A stretch of DNA of 64,000 nt from Muricea muricata (Eukaryota > Cnidaria > Anthozoa > Malacalcyonacea > Plexauridae): the NCBI GenBank assembly GCA_963855995.1, contig OY979717.1:36661497-36725496 (forward strand), given 5' to 3'. Position 1 is the stretch's first letter, and each line of letters opens with the position of its first letter. The notes below the pieces were generated by a model. It saw nothing but the letters and a program-made list of their open reading frames with translations. It was not told the origin of the DNA and did not search any database. The position numbers were made by a program, and so were the translations under genes. Below are positions 1-12,200 of this stretch, piece by piece.

Positions 1-1
1 G

Positions 2-184
2 TTTTAAAGCTGTTTGACTCATAAGAATATTGTGACATTTTTCTAACATCAATACTATATGTCTGCAAGGAAGACCTTTGTAAAAGTAATGTTGTATTAT
101 ATCACGTTCAGATCCTTGCGGTAAGTCATCATGGCTTAATCGATGTTCATCTGTGGGTTCAACTTCGTCATCGCTAGACTCCAT
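2..184 (-). CDS. N-terminus of a transposase/integrase-like protein, cut by the window edge
   Basis: An open frame begins at an ATG whose first base is 184 and runs 61 codons off the left edge without a stop. The first 25 residues are acidic (ESSDDEVEPTDE). They are followed by a helical segment (RDIIQHYFYKGLPCRHIVLM, then a stretch ending MSQTALK). That pattern of a YF-Y-G turn, an I..L segment and a final T-L-K resembles the helix-turn-helix start of DDE integrase-like proteins that are repeated in cnidarian and fish genomes. The catalytic part lies outside the window. The family call rests on a remembered pattern, so it is tentative; that the frame is real is more secure. Confidence 0.45.
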   Translation of the reverse strand, partial: MESSDDEVEPTDEHRLSHDDLPQGSERDIIQHYFYKGLPCRHIVLMLEKCHNILMSQTALK

Positions 185-374
185 GTTGTTTTAACAAAAG
201 CGGTTCGTAGGAAACTCGGTAAGATAACTAGAGTATTTTCTCGATAATTTATTTTGTTTTATCGTTTATATATTTATAGCAGTAATGGCGACTGCGCCCT
301 AATTTTAGGGAGGGGAAACAAGGAAACAACTGGCCTGACATTCAGGCTAATATGCGCACGCATGGATTTACACT

Positions 375-440
375 TTTATTTGCAGCGTGCAGTTGCTTTT
401 ATTTGCAGCGTGCAGTCGCTTTTATTTGCAGCGTGCTGAA
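375..440. repeat. 23-bp tandem repeat, about three copies
   Basis: Three consecutive units carry TTTTATTTGCAGCGTGC. Diverged GCGTGC-containing units continue irregularly to about 630. No coding function is evident. Confidence 0.7.
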
Positions 441-639
441 GCAGGATGCGTTATCATTGACAATTGTATCGTGTTAAGTTTTTGTTTGCAGCATTGTTAA
501 ATTCTTAGCTTGTAGAGTGCTTCGCTTTTGTTCGAAGCGTGCTGTTTTTGTGTGTTTTTGTTCATTTTTTGTTTGTAGCGTGCTTAGATTTTGTTGCGTG
601 TATTGTTTTTGTTTGTTGCGTGCATTTTTTTCTTTGACT

Positions 640-2320
640 TTCCTGTTTTTGAACAGAGCTTCCCGAGTGGATAAATTTTCAAAGGGGACTTCCATCTCAG
701 TAATACTCGTGGTTTTACCATTGTAAGTTTTGCGTTTTATCTCAAACTTTTAATTCGCAAAGAAATAGTGGCTAATCATAGTGCACGGATGTCTATAGCC
801 AGTATGAAACTAGAACTTGTCAGTGTACTGAGAAAACATTTTGACTACACATGCATGACTTACATCGTGCTATCGTGTAAAAGCGTATAAAGATGAAAAT
901 AATCTTTGTTACTGATCAACAATCTCTCCTTAATTGCTCTAGTGGAGCAGCATAAATACTTTATTGAATCATCATGTTTTGCACATATATCGCATTCACA
1001 TTCCACGCGACGTGAGCATGCTGACCAGACTGTTTCCTGTCTATTGCAATTACTAGATTTGATATTGTAATTAGTAGATTTGACATTAAAGTTCTCCTCT
1101 ATTAGTTTTAAAATAGAATAGACTTTTAAATTGTAAATTTCAATACCAACATTTCTTCAAGCCGTGTATTTTAAAACCATACGTTTTAAAACCATACGTA
1201 TTTTGGAACAGTAGTAACTTGCGTTAGTCGGCTCGCGACCTCAATAAAACGCGTTTCTCGTGTAAATGGACTTGTTGTGTCCATAAAACCATCATGCTCT
1301 GAGATAGGATTTAAATAAAAGACTTTGCTTTGCTAATTTTGTGGAAAAATTTTATGACCGTGATGAAAAATTTTATGGCCATGATGACTCGTTAAAAGAA
1401 TCTTTGCAATTCCTGGGTGAAGTTCTGTCGTTGTCAGCGAATGTACGCTATTAGCATATTGGTCACTCGTCACTATAAATTGCAAATTTGGAAATTATTG
1501 CTCAATAAAGAGTTGGTGGTCAGTTCTTTTTGTTTGCCGAAGCTACTCTATCTTAGTTGTGCGACTATACATGCAGTACACTATTCATACTGAAGAATGA
1601 CATTAGAGGGATATCCAAAAGAATCAGGAGCGCAAATTCAAAAAAAATGTGGGAAGTCCTCGATTCTGGGACGCTCGTTAACACATAATCGTGCTTAGGG
1701 AGTCCGGATGTACATGTGATAGGGGGTCGGAAAATTTTGAAAAATTCCATGTTCTGCAAAGGCCATTTCTGCTGCAATCTTTGCAAATTTATTATATTTT
1801 ACAACAAATGTGCGATTAATGATGGTTTAATCACTAATTTTTGTAATCCCACAATTATTTTGAGACCGACTTTCATGTAATAACCCCCCCCCCCAAATTT
1901 GGCCCCTGACAAGGATCGCTTTAATGATGGAAAACTCCAAAATATTTATGATTGAGAGATTTAGATTATAGAAATCTTGCTGGTTAGTAAAAGTTATAAA
2001 TACAATGTATACTAATTACTTTGCAATGGAGAGTCTTTTTACATTTCCAAATAGCCTCAAAATTTCACGTACATAGTTTTTAAATTGAAAACCCAACCGA
2101 TGTTGTCCTAGTAAAGAATAGAACACAACATAAATAAATGGCCAGATATTGACATACATGTCTGCACAATAAATACCGCAAAACTAAACTATGTATATTA
2201 TTTAAACTAAATATGTGTGATTTTTTTTCCAACAAATTATCCTCATTAATCTCTATTTTGCTCAGACTCAAAATCACAGCACACTAGTATGACTAAGAGA
2301 GTTTGATGCGCGCGCTTTAC
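640..2320. other. Non-coding stretch without recognised gene
   Basis: AT-rich DNA with only short, unconvincing frames. A C11 tract at about 1887-1897 is the only notable local feature. I see no exon, RNA gene or named repeat. Confidence 0.5.
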
Positions 2321-2329
2321 GCATGTGGT

Positions 2330-2960
2330 TGGAAATACGACAATGAGATTAAGAAATTGCCGCCGTTCCTACGCAGCTACGCATTTCTACGCCACTCCTG
2401 ACGAAGAAAGAGCAGTATACGCCACCGCAGCAAAATCAATCAAGCAATTAACAAGTACGTCCACGATCAAGCGTTACTTCTTCTCATTGTCCAAACGCAT
2501 GTTGTACATCATAAAATTGATACCGGCGATCACTCGCCGATCAGGCAGCTTGCCAGGCTAATGCCACATGCTTTCCACTATGAATCTGACAAGCGGATTG
2601 ATAACATGTTAGATAAAGGTGTCATTCGTCCTAGTACCGCCCATGAGCCAGCCAAATTGTCTTATTCCGCAAAAAGTCTGGCGAACTGCGTTTCTGTATG
2701 GATTACCGCAACCTTAATGATATTACACGTAAACGCGGCCTGTATGAATTCAATCGTATGCCTTTTGGGTATCCGAGAGCCAGCAGAGACTACGAAACTC
2801 AGGATCGTTTACGATGCGATCTCTTCGAGATTGAACCTCAGAAAGACTGGTGGCATCCTTGAATGTCATGGAGGAATACAAGGAGACCTCCGATCCTACA
2901 ATCCGGGACAAAACATCTGCGACACTTCCTAATTTTCCAATCATTTTAACGTTTTGAGAA
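2330..2960 (+). pseudogene. Ty3/Gypsy pol relic: protease end and start of reverse transcriptase
   Basis: From about 2490 one frame reads HHKIDTGDHSPIRQ followed by MPHAFHYESDKRIDNMLDKG. This is the linker and fingers region that precedes the RT of Ty3/Gypsy elements (IDTG..PIRQ.P.R.P). In a shifted frame at about 2690-2770 come FCMDYRNLND and GLYEFNRMPFG, two hallmark RT blocks that normally lie far apart. The central RT including the YxDD box is therefore deleted, and the reading frame is broken. A dead fragment; the family call is firm. Confidence 0.8.
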
Positions 2961-3269
2961 GACCCTTCTACCTCTCCCCCATTCAATGTTGCTCACATGC
3001 CCAAAACAATAGTTCAGTAATCAAACAACCTCTCAACATTGAATGGGGGGGGGGAGGGAAGGGGGATTCGAGTGTTATCGGTTCATTTAAGGGTTTTTTT
3101 TCTAAAATTGATGTAGTGTCGCTAATGGTTTTGTCCCTGATTGTAGTAATACAAACTTTGTGTTTTGTTCATTACGGACACTTACGTAACATTTATTCAT
3201 TTAGGTAAACGAAGCATGATCTTTATATTCGTTTCCTTCAGAAACGAATAGGGGGAGAGTGCTGAGAAT

Positions 3270-3450
3270 TGTTGGTAATAATGTAATTATGATAATTTAT
3301 CTAATCAATCAAATCAACGCATGCGTCATGGGAAACGAGTAAATCGAGTAATAAGAAACGAGCAGTTGGATCTGTGATTTTAATAAATTATAAAACTATA
3401 TCACAAGTGTGTTGGTTTAAACTTAAGCCTCCAACGGCATTATCCCAACA
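3270..3450 (+). repeat. LTR-like segment with TGTTGG...CCAACA ends
   Basis: A 181-bp segment starts TGTTGG and ends CCAACA. It is preceded by a purine run (GGGGGAGAG at about 3251) like a polypurine tract and contains an AATAAA. It lies between two Gypsy fragments, so it may be a solo or terminal LTR. I found no second copy in the window, so this stays provisional. Confidence 0.35.
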
Positions 3451-3479
3451 AGTTCATTATCTCGTGCATGTGATTTTGG

Positions 3480-3791
3480 AAGTTTGACTTTGGACCTATT
3501 CCGACGAAAGTTGAAGCAATAAAACACAGTGTCAAAAACAGTAAAAGAAGTCCGAAATTTCTTAGGATTGTTGGGATACTACCACCGTTTTATATAAAAT
3601 CATCAGCACGCAGTTTAACTCATCAGCACGCTTTTTAACTGGACCGCAGACAACACCCAAACAAAAGGCTTCGCAAAAATACTTGTTGATAGAGTTTGAG
3701 TCGTTTCAGGCCTCCAGTTGTCCTGTACTCTGATCAAGGTGCAAATTTTGAAAGCACATTAATGCACAAGGTGTGCAATTAATCGGAATTA
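3480..3791 (+). pseudogene. Ty3/Gypsy pol relic: RT/RNase H junction and integrase core
   Basis: Around 3500-3590 the translation contains PTKVEAIKHSVKNSKR and, one frame over, a block resembling VRNFLGLLGYYHRF, the conserved segment after the RT palm. Around 3703-3780 comes FRPPVVLYSDQGANFES, the integrase core block with the second catalytic aspartate (SDQG). The reading continues after the inserted element at 3792-4270. Frame changes show that it is inactive. Confidence 0.75.
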
Positions 3792-4270
3792 CAGGCCCGT
3801 AACTAGGATTCTATTACAACCGAGTCGAGCACCGTAGGTACGAGCCGGCTAGGGGGGTCTAGGGGCATGCCCCCCAGAAAATTTTGGATTTCGTAAAGCT
3901 CAGATACGCTATTTCCAGCATTTTGAGTAGTGTTCTGGCGAGAAATTAATCTTATAAGAAATTATGCAATTTCAACGGTGGATCCGCCATTTTGTTAAAA
4001 AAATATTGTATACCTACGCATCCCCACGTAACCCCGTTAAGCGCTTGATTACCCAATCTCCTGAATTGAGCGAGGATTTCATATTTATATTATCGCTGGA
4101 CGTATACACGTGGTGTAATTAATGCTAAGTAGCGCCTAAGACCGCTAAGTCAATAAATAAATCTATTCAGGAGAATCGACTTCCCAGACCTAAATCGTTT
4201 AATTGAATTTCAGTCCCCAAATTTTTACCGAGTCAATGACTTGGTTGACTCATAGCTAGTTACGGGCCTG
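3792..4270. mobile_element. Non-autonomous TIR element inserted in the Gypsy integrase
   Basis: The 479-bp insert begins CAGGCCCGTAACTAG and ends with its reverse complement CTAGTTACGGGCCTG. It is flanked by AATTA on both sides (up to GAATTACA if the border bases are shared). Removing it rejoins the integrase reading frame (IGIT...KTKTISYQPQCDG), which proves the insertion. It holds no open frame. The CAG-type terminus suggests a hAT-like MITE; the duplication length of 5 to 8 bp is ambiguous. Confidence 0.8.
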
Positions 4271-4860
4271 AATTACAAAAACCAAAACAATTTCGTATCA
4301 ACCCCAATGCGACGGGCAAGTGGGAAGACAAAACAGAACACTACAAGATATGCCAGCGGCATTTTTTGACAAACATGACAACGATCGGGATTTATGGATA
4401 GATGTACTAGTTTTCGCATACAACACTAGTCAACGAAACGTCTCCTTATGAAATAGTTTTTGGACTTACCCCCAGATTACTGTTAGAACTAGAGCTCCCA
4501 CTGAATAATCACAGTAATCAATCGGAATACACTCAGGCAGATAAGGCAGATATTGAAGAAAGTGAGAGAGGTAACACGGCAGAACCTTGAGAAAGCAAGG
4601 CAGAAACAGAGAAAAGGTAATGAAGAAAAACCCCAGAAATAGCGTCCATTTTGGCCCAGGTGATATAGTATACTTGCGCAGGCCGAAAGGATGGAAATGG
4701 AGGCAAGTGGATTGGGCCATTTGAGATTGTTTATGGGATGGGTGTCGACAACAAAATAAGATCGAGTACAAGTAAGACTACGGTGGTTTATCACGATTGG
4801 TTGAAGCGTGGCCAGGCACCAGCGGACAACGACAGGGTTGTCTGCCTTGCTCTAGAACTT
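4271..4860 (+). pseudogene. Ty3/Gypsy integrase C-terminal relic
   Basis: Translation gives SYQPQCDGQVGRQNRTLQ, then LWIDVLVFAYNTS and SPYEIVFGLTPRL, the second half of a Ty3/Gypsy integrase with the conserved E-equivalent region. At about 4650-4830 come PGDIVYLRRPKG and, after a frame change, KWIGPFEIVYGMG and VYHDWLKR, the GPF/Y chromodomain-like C-terminal module. Several frame changes are present. It is the tail of the same copy as the upstream RT fragment. Confidence 0.8.
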
Positions 4861-4869
4861 GTGCGTTAT

Positions 4870-6474
4870 TCTTGTGCGCATGAATACTTTTTTTGAGGTA
4901 TTGTGTAACATGATATTGTAATTGCTTGACATTGTTATGACAGAGTATTGTAAATAATTAACATTAAAGATTTAAGCAGTAGGGCTTCATGTAATCGAGG
5001 GAGAGTGACTGCGCACCCAGAGAGAATGAGTTGTGCATGTAAGTACTGAATAAATTGTTAAAATTTCACAGTGTTATTTACGGTGTCGTGATAGGTATAC
5101 CGGACACACGGTATGGAAGTTTAGGACTGGGTAGATTTGATCATACAAGTCACCGAATTGAAAACATAAGAGGATCAGCTTCAGGCAAACGTTTGCCTGA
5201 AGCTGATCCTCGTTGGTTCGAAAGTGTATTATTATTATTTCTGAAAACATAAATTGATTACCTTTTGTGACCCTTTACAAAATTGCGAGACCGAGGCAGG
5301 GGTGGCAAGACTGACGTGTCAGTTTTACGTTCACGCAGCTCAAATTGCTTAAAGTTTTTGAAGTTTGTGTTTCAACATCATTGTATATGCTTTGTCTCCA
5401 ATAAGTAATTTCTGGGGTTTTTTTCATAACATTTATTCGCCTATTTTTAAAGTATTTTAATATATGCTGTCTAGGTTTCGTCCTTTCTATTTTATACCAT
5501 TCCACGTGACAGAAACATGACATTTGCTCGCGTGGTTTTGGGAACAATGTTAAATCGTTCATGTATGTATCCTGTATGTACTTTGTACGTGTCTCGTGCA
5601 TGTGTTGTGTGTATATATTTTTGTGTTTATATATCTTAATGTTTGTTAACTTTGGGATTGCAGTAATTGACAAAAAGCTGTTGTGACAACCCTGCGACAT
5701 AATGTCTTTAACATGTTTAGTTAGCTCGTAATGTGATGTGACAAAGGGAGTAAAATATAAAATATAAGTAGTGAAGCAACTTTTGCTGAATCAACAATTT
5801 ATATTTTGCACACTTTTGCGAATAACTTCGCAACTGAAAGAGAACGGGTGCAGCTTTTACGGCCTTGCTCTTTCAGATAAACAGTAAACAAATATTACTA
5901 ATACTTGTTAATGTATAGAGGGTTGTCGAACTTGCTCAGTTGTAAATTCATGTCGCTGCATAATAACCTCCCAATACTAATTCACTTAGACGTTGCATTC
6001 AGGTTGGTGTGACCTCAGATTTCATACGCTCCTGGACCCTTCTAAACTACTATACCACTACAGGATGAAACATGAGACTTTTCCAAGAGCTCAATTTACT
6101 GTAGGTGAATCTTTCCAGGAACTCGGATGTCTCTGGTCCGTCTGGGCGTATTTTACATGAATAAAACTTAATTATTTAATTCGCCCCATAAAGAATGTGG
6201 CGTTTGAACCAGGTATTAGAATTATCTTTTTTATTCTAAACACTAGTAAATTGACTAACTTTTATTGCTGCAGAAATTGTAGAAATATAACTTTTATAAA
6301 TTTCAGGGTACGAGCTGCATATTACGTCACATAGCGTGTGTATATGTGGGACATGTGTTGCCTGGTAGCACTAGTGAAGTCGACGAGAGATTTTTAAACG
6401 CAACCGGCCAAATATTTTACCATTATGAAATAGAAAATGATAAAATTTTGCTTGAACAAGTCAATAAAACTCAC
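4870..6474. other. Non-coding stretch with a palindrome
   Basis: Apart from the palindrome at 5170-5211 I see no gene. A 141-residue minus frame at 5275-5700 has low-complexity content and no recognisable domain, and I do not count it as a gene. A GGGAGAGTG purine run at about 5001 may mark another LTR boundary. Confidence 0.4.
5170..5211. repeat. 42-bp perfect palindrome
   Basis: The left 21 bases, starting GAGGATCAGCTTCAGG, are exactly the reverse complement of the right 21 with no spacer. The right half continues into GTTGGTTCGAAAG, a string resembling the 3' ends of Penelope-like elements. It could be the head-to-head tip of such an element. Confidence 0.9.
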
Positions 6475-6850
6475 CCTGAGTTTGAGTCTACTGCCATATC
6501 CCTAGGCCTGGTCTCTGTTGTTCTAAGCACTCTTCTCTCCTGTCCATTTAAAGTCGCCATGGAAATATCATTATTAACATGATTTGTCCGGAATATGCGA
6601 CGTCCTTTCCAGTCCACCCTTACTCTATGAGGTTCAGCATTCTGTACGATAACTTCAACGCTGCTGCCATCATAGTTTGCTCTGGATATATTGTTTCCTT
6701 TGCGAAAGTATAATTTCTTGTCAACAGTGTCAATATCCATCGCCAAACTCGTAAGTCCACTGATGACGACAGTTGTATCCAGAGTCAACAAATCAATCGC
6801 CAGAATTTCATTCTTAGATCTGATGAACAAGTAAGGTTCGGGATATGGAC
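6475..6850 (-). CDS. Exon of an LDL-receptor class B (YWTD beta-propeller) protein
   Basis: The exon is bounded by a good acceptor (TTTTTTCTGCAG) on its 5' side and a GTGAGT donor on its 3' side. It codes about 125 residues, with two bases of a split codon at each end. It carries successive propeller blades: IDLLTLDTTVVISGL, LAMDIDTVDKKLYF, ISRANYDGSSVEVIV, VRVDWKGRRIF and ISMATLNGQERRVL. The spacing fits LDLR/LRP-type propellers, which bind ligands outside the cell or fold next to EGF modules. The YWTD boxes themselves have drifted to LYFR and IFRT. I found no neighbouring exons, so this may be a gene fragment or an exon with long introns. Confidence 0.75.
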
Positions 6851-9590
6851 CTGCAGAAAAAATGATAAAACAGCACAGATTATTTTTTAGAAGCGCGTTA
6901 AATGTTATAATTATGTGTTGACAGTGAATTTGGTATGCTTATGGGCTGTAAGTGCAACTAGTGTAGATATAAAAAGAGTCACTAAAAATCGCGTTAACAA
7001 CTTGCTCGTGGAATAAGCCGGAACCTTCCGGTGCGATTATCTAGCATTATTTTTCAGTATTCTTCATTTTGCATACCAAAATTAAGGTTTCTTACATGAC
7101 ATCATGTGACGATAATAATGGTAAGAATTTTATACCCAAATTTTGGCAATATTCTTATCACAATATTATAGTTTATTCCCAATATTCTTATTATTTTATT
7201 TAAAAGAGAAAGCTAAATTAAAACGATATAATTGCATGGTAGGTTACTGTATTTGTTTCCAAATTATTCAAATTTCAAAAATTTTGTTTATGAATTGCTG
7301 ATTCACCACAAGCTGTGACGTCACTAGCTTAATGTTTAATGAAAACAAAACAGAGCACAGCCTGTTCAGACTTGAAGGATTGCTTGTCCTGACCGAGAGA
7401 AGAATGAGAACGAAATTAAGTTAAATATGCTAATTAATATAGGTTTACATTGCAAATATTTGCTTCCAGTGCAAGTTATCGTAGAGATTTTTACAGGAAA
7501 AAATGGGTATGCAAATATTTAAGCCAATTGATGCATTATATTATAATGTTGCATAAATTGATTCTTAAAAAAGATTAATTTAATTAATCCATGCATGGAC
7601 AAGAAGTATTTCAAGTATTCCCAGACCTTAATCATACCCATTTATGTCTGTGCACAGGCTAAGCAGTAGAGCATAGCTCAGTTATTATTAACTTCAAGAC
7701 GCCATTTACACGATACCGGATCCGCACGGTCATGACATCGGATTCGGGCAGTTTGTGGTCATATTTACTCTTACTATTTTTTCTGTCAGTAGTTGTTACC
7801 AAACTCTTTTATATATTATCATATATTGACTGAAAGGCTAAAATAGTTTTGAAACCATCCAATTTGATATCGTGATTATGCGGATCCGTAAATGCCGTCT
7901 AACTCAATAACATTTTGCGCACACATACTACATGACAAGACGCATTGAAAACGATATCAAATTTTGTTGGTAATATAACACTGTCCCTCCCCAGGCCCTT
8001 GTAAGGAGATTTTTTGCTCCCCAGGCCCTTGTAAGGGGATTTTTTCCTCCCTGGACCCTTGTAACGACTTTTTTTCAAAATATTATCTTCTGGACGATTA
8101 GGCATGCATAGATACGCAGTAGACACATTTATGACATTAGGTTATCCTAACAAGTTTCCAGTGAACAGCTGTTTCACATAAACAATGCGAGGGGGCGGTG
8201 GACGGCAGTGTTACGTTGACAACAAATTAAAGTTATTCAATGCGTCTAGTCATGCAGTGTCTGCATGCAATATTTTTTATTTTGAGTTAACAATAACTGA
8301 ACTATGCTTGGTGTTGTCCCAGCTTTCGCTGAGTCAGCAATTTATTTTTGCACATTTTTGCAAATAAAGAGATTATAGTGTATCGCAATAAACTGCCAAC
8401 CGACTCACTTTTCATACACGCTCAAATAAAATAATAAGAAGCGATTATTGATTACAGATCAGTATCCAAATCATTTGGTTATTTTCAATATTCTTACCTT
8501 CAAGCCCAAGGGTTAAAAAAATTGTAAAGCAAAATTCACCACTATTTTCATATTATCAATTACATAGTTTTCAAAGTGTTCTTATTTACCCCTGCCTGTG
8601 TAAATTTTGGAACAGGCATGGTCTTGCGAATGTATGATTATATAATTTATATACTATTCCGTATATTCCTGCCATGTTTGACCCACTTATTATGAAATCT
8701 GCACAACAGCGTATATAGAAGTTATCTAAGCTCTAAGATATAACTGTGGAATACAACTACACACGATAAAACATGCATACTAAGTATCATAGTTTCACAA
8801 TTTCAATATGAGCAAGCATCAAACTGTCATAAGATATTCTTTGCATTCACCCATATATCATGTGACTTTTTCCAGTGGTGCAAGCAGGTCATCTTTTGTT
8901 CACCAATAACCCCCCCCCCCTTGTTGCTTCTAGGTTTTCAATGAGACTTTCTACAACCGCAAGTATCCAGTTGACGCATTTAGTGTTATCGTGTGTACAA
9001 TTCTACTAATATCACTGACTTTAATTTCTAATTCGATCTCAGTGGACACTGTCTGCAGTTTTTTGCAAAGGGTAATGTTTTCTTTACCAAGGACTTTCCT
9101 GAGGGAAAGTTTCGTCAGGCCTTTCCCAGAGTCTTCCATAATAAGGGTGCACGTTCAGGTAGATGCGTTCTTCATAACTTGAGATAGGAATTTGCGACAG
9201 AGGCTATGTGAACACTGTGTCGCTTCCGAGCGTTTTCATTCCGAATTATATCAAGAAGCAAAATTTGATAAAAATCAGCATGAAGATCGTCTTTGGGCAA
9301 AAACTAAACATTTCATGCGATAAAAATGTTCATAGTTGAGATTAATTTAATTTTGATTTTTGTGAAAACGCTCGGAAACGACCTCAACGCGCTGCAACTG
9401 TCAGATCAGTTGAGACTTCGAGGTGAACAGCTCATGCACTCGCACAAGTAAATAAAAAATATACACTTTATCTTGTCCTTTCGAGGTTTTCACGTAAACT
9501 GCGTCGGTAAATCTACTCTAGTGACAGAAAATGGGTGCAAGTCGACTAGTCGAAGGTTAGGAAGTGGTGGTGGGTCAGGCATCTTGTATG
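6851..9590. other. Non-coding stretch with short repeats
   Basis: No exon was recognised on either strand. A C10 tract at about 8911 and the 30-bp repeat at 7986-8076 are the only local structures. It may be intron of the YWTD-propeller gene, but there is no direct evidence for that. Confidence 0.35.
7986..8076. repeat. 30-bp tandem repeat, three copies
   Basis: Three consecutive units share CCCCAGGCCCTTGTAAGG followed by a T run, the third one diverged (CCTGGACCCTTGTAACG). The spurious minus frame through it reads SPYKGLG repeats. Confidence 0.8.
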
Positions 9591-9599
9591 GTTTTCTAT

Positions 9600-12200
9600 T
9601 ATCTTTTTGACACGTTAGGCAGCGACATACCAAGTTCTTGAAAAATTGACAAAGTTTCGAAATCCAGTAGTGATGTACTACGTGGGTTAGGGTGTGGTTT
9701 AACTACAAACTTGGTAAAGTGGTGGCTGGGAATGGGCCGATAAACTGATAACTTTCCTGAAAGCTGCAAAAGTGCGTTGTGACAGAACTTCTTCCTTCGC
9801 AAGGAATGACATTTTCATCTAGGAGAAAGAGCCGGAGTTGTCGAACTAGGGTGATTCGAATCATGGTGTTGGTCTTCAGGTTTGCAAGCTCATCACAGCA
9901 AACTTGGCTTTGGGTTTTACGTATCAATACGTTCTGCGCTCCTGGGGAAATCGCATGCGAATTTGGAACGTTTACTCGAATACGTTAAGTTGGACGTTCA
10001 GAGAGGTAATAAGCTGAACACACAATAAAAGCATGGTCAAATAGCCTTAGACTTGTATCAATCAGTTTCAATAGGATCCAAGGAGTCAAAATAACGCGGA
10101 AACTTTTGAGAGAGAGACGGATTTAGCTAACCTGCCAGCGCGCCAACTTTACCGAGATATTTTTCGGAATTTTGTACTTTGATATTGTCCTACCACTTTT
10201 TTGGATTGGTATCATTCGTATATAGAATTTTGTCTTCGCACAATCGCTTTCGAGCAGCTCTACGAAGTTTTGCCACCTTTTTATCCTGTAGATTTCATAC
10301 TGTTCAACATCATCTATTTACTCAGGCGAGTTGGCGGAGTTTTTTTATAGAGTTCTTATGGTAGGTGCGCTCGGAATTTCGTTACAAATCGGTTGCAATA
10401 AAATGCTATGATGATCGGAGAAGCCAACAGGAGGTAAGATGGTAGATTCATAGTAGAATGACAAATACTGTAAACTTGGTCAAGGACTTATTTTAACTTC
10501 AGCTGGCTTTTTGCGATTAAAAAGAACTGAAAAGGTTGCCAGCATGGCACTGATTGAAGTCCCCTAAAGGAGGTCGTTCGTTTACCTTCGTCATCAGTTC
10601 CTGAGGCCAAGTTCAGAAAGGTCAGAACATAAAGTTCAGAATTCATGCGTTGTGTAACTGGACAGTGGAATTGGTCGAGATGTTTGCGAATGGTGGCGTT
10701 CAATATTTAAGATGAAAGAGAACATGTCGTACCCAAGAAGACAGATTTGAACTGACAGATCTCAACTGGACACTCGGGAGCGATTAGGTCAGAAAAATCG
10801 TGTGGCATTTATGTCTTCTGGGTTAAAGGAGATATTCAAAAACGCCTTTTATATATTCCCAGTGATACCATATCCATAACAGCGGAAACTTACGAGGATA
10901 GTCGTGATGTCGCTGAGGATATCTGAAACGGTGGAGAAGCAAGAATTCATTCATGCTCGGTTGATTAGCTACAATTGCACACGATTTGCAATGCTCTTGC
11001 TGAGGAATCCCTTGCACAGATGGTGGGGAATGTATGATAGGCAGTTAACTTGTGGGGTTCCTTACACAATCTTCGGATGGTGAAAAGCTTTCTTGCTCGG
11101 GCAATAGATTCATTAGGAGGAAGAGAATCGTCGCACAATATTGACCGTTCTGGAGCAGTATAGCGGAAATCTGGTACTCGGTAACGAGTTGTGTTTTGTT
11201 TGCTTTGGCCTAAATCGGGAGAATGCGCATCGACTCTAGATTCCAAAATCTAGATTGCAATGTTGTATTTAAAGCATTTTCCGATACATTTAACACGATC
11301 ACTTTCAAGATACCAGCGTTGAAGGTTGACGATGTTGGAGAAGGGTTAAGAACTGGACCAGAGAGTAAATACCCAATCTTAGAATTCGCTGCTGTGGGAC
11401 CCAGACTCCTGATAATATCATTTTATACAATATCCCAATAATGATCTGTGCTAGATTATGTATATTAGCAGTTAGGAAGCTGCAGCAATGATCGGAATTA
11501 TAACAACATGTTGGAATTATTTCATTAGTCTCTTAGCGCAGGTGAACAGCAGCAACATTAACTTGTTTAGCAGAAGTGGTGGATCTTCCCAAACTGACAG
11601 ATTTAGAGTTTCCCTATGTTGAGGAACAAGATCAACTTCGTCGGCAAGTTCTTAGACAATAAACGAGCGTTTATCAAATAAGAGAGACGCGCTTATTAAC
11701 TAAAACATGAGCGGTTGCTATGATTTAATTGCTATTTTTAGGAGTGTTTGTTTTCCATAGCAGTATTTATCAGACATAGTAGTATATATCGGTTTAGTTT
11801 GATTAGATGGATCAATTTGAGCTGAGACTTGACATTGGTTCTTGTTTGAATGGTTATGTAAGTGACTGGCTTTTTGTTTGACTGGTCATGGTAATTGAGT
11901 GTTCATTTTCTCTCGTTTTGATTTTGCATTTCCGGCTTGTTCAGGGTGTTTAGATGGCTTACTCTCAATTTCATCAATGATTTTCTCTACAAAGACTTGC
12001 GCGGTGTTTTTTATGACACTTTATTTTCTAAATTTCACTGCGACACTCGTTCAAACAATTAAAACATAAATTTGATTGAAATGCAATTCTCTTTCGTACA
12101 TCGGTATCTTGAACTCCGGTACATTCCTAAGCATGATAGTGGCCGGAACTAAACGTACATATTCATCTTCATTTCACTGAGTGTCCGGCATTACAGTAGG
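9600..12200 (-). pseudogene. BEL/Pao LTR-retrotransposon relic
   Basis: Read on the minus strand from right to left, the fragments keep the BEL/Pao gag-pol order. At about 12.1-11.95 kb is a gag zinc-knuckle remnant (KCHKKHRASLC). At about 11.4 kb comes IGYLLSGPV, the end of the protease, then FWNLES. At about 10.9-10.8 kb is RT (DILSDITTILVSFRC and KAFLNISFNPEDINATRFF), and at about 10.7 kb ILNATIRKHLDQFHCPV with SGTDDE. At about 9.85-9.7 kb is the integrase N-terminal zinc region (RQLRLFLLDENVIPCEGR, PSHHFTKFVVK). Stops and frame changes are frequent. No LTRs were recognised. Confidence 0.75.

Noticed and set aside
5275-5700. 141-residue minus frame
   Set aside because: No domain and biased composition; no splice sites linking it to the YWTD exon.
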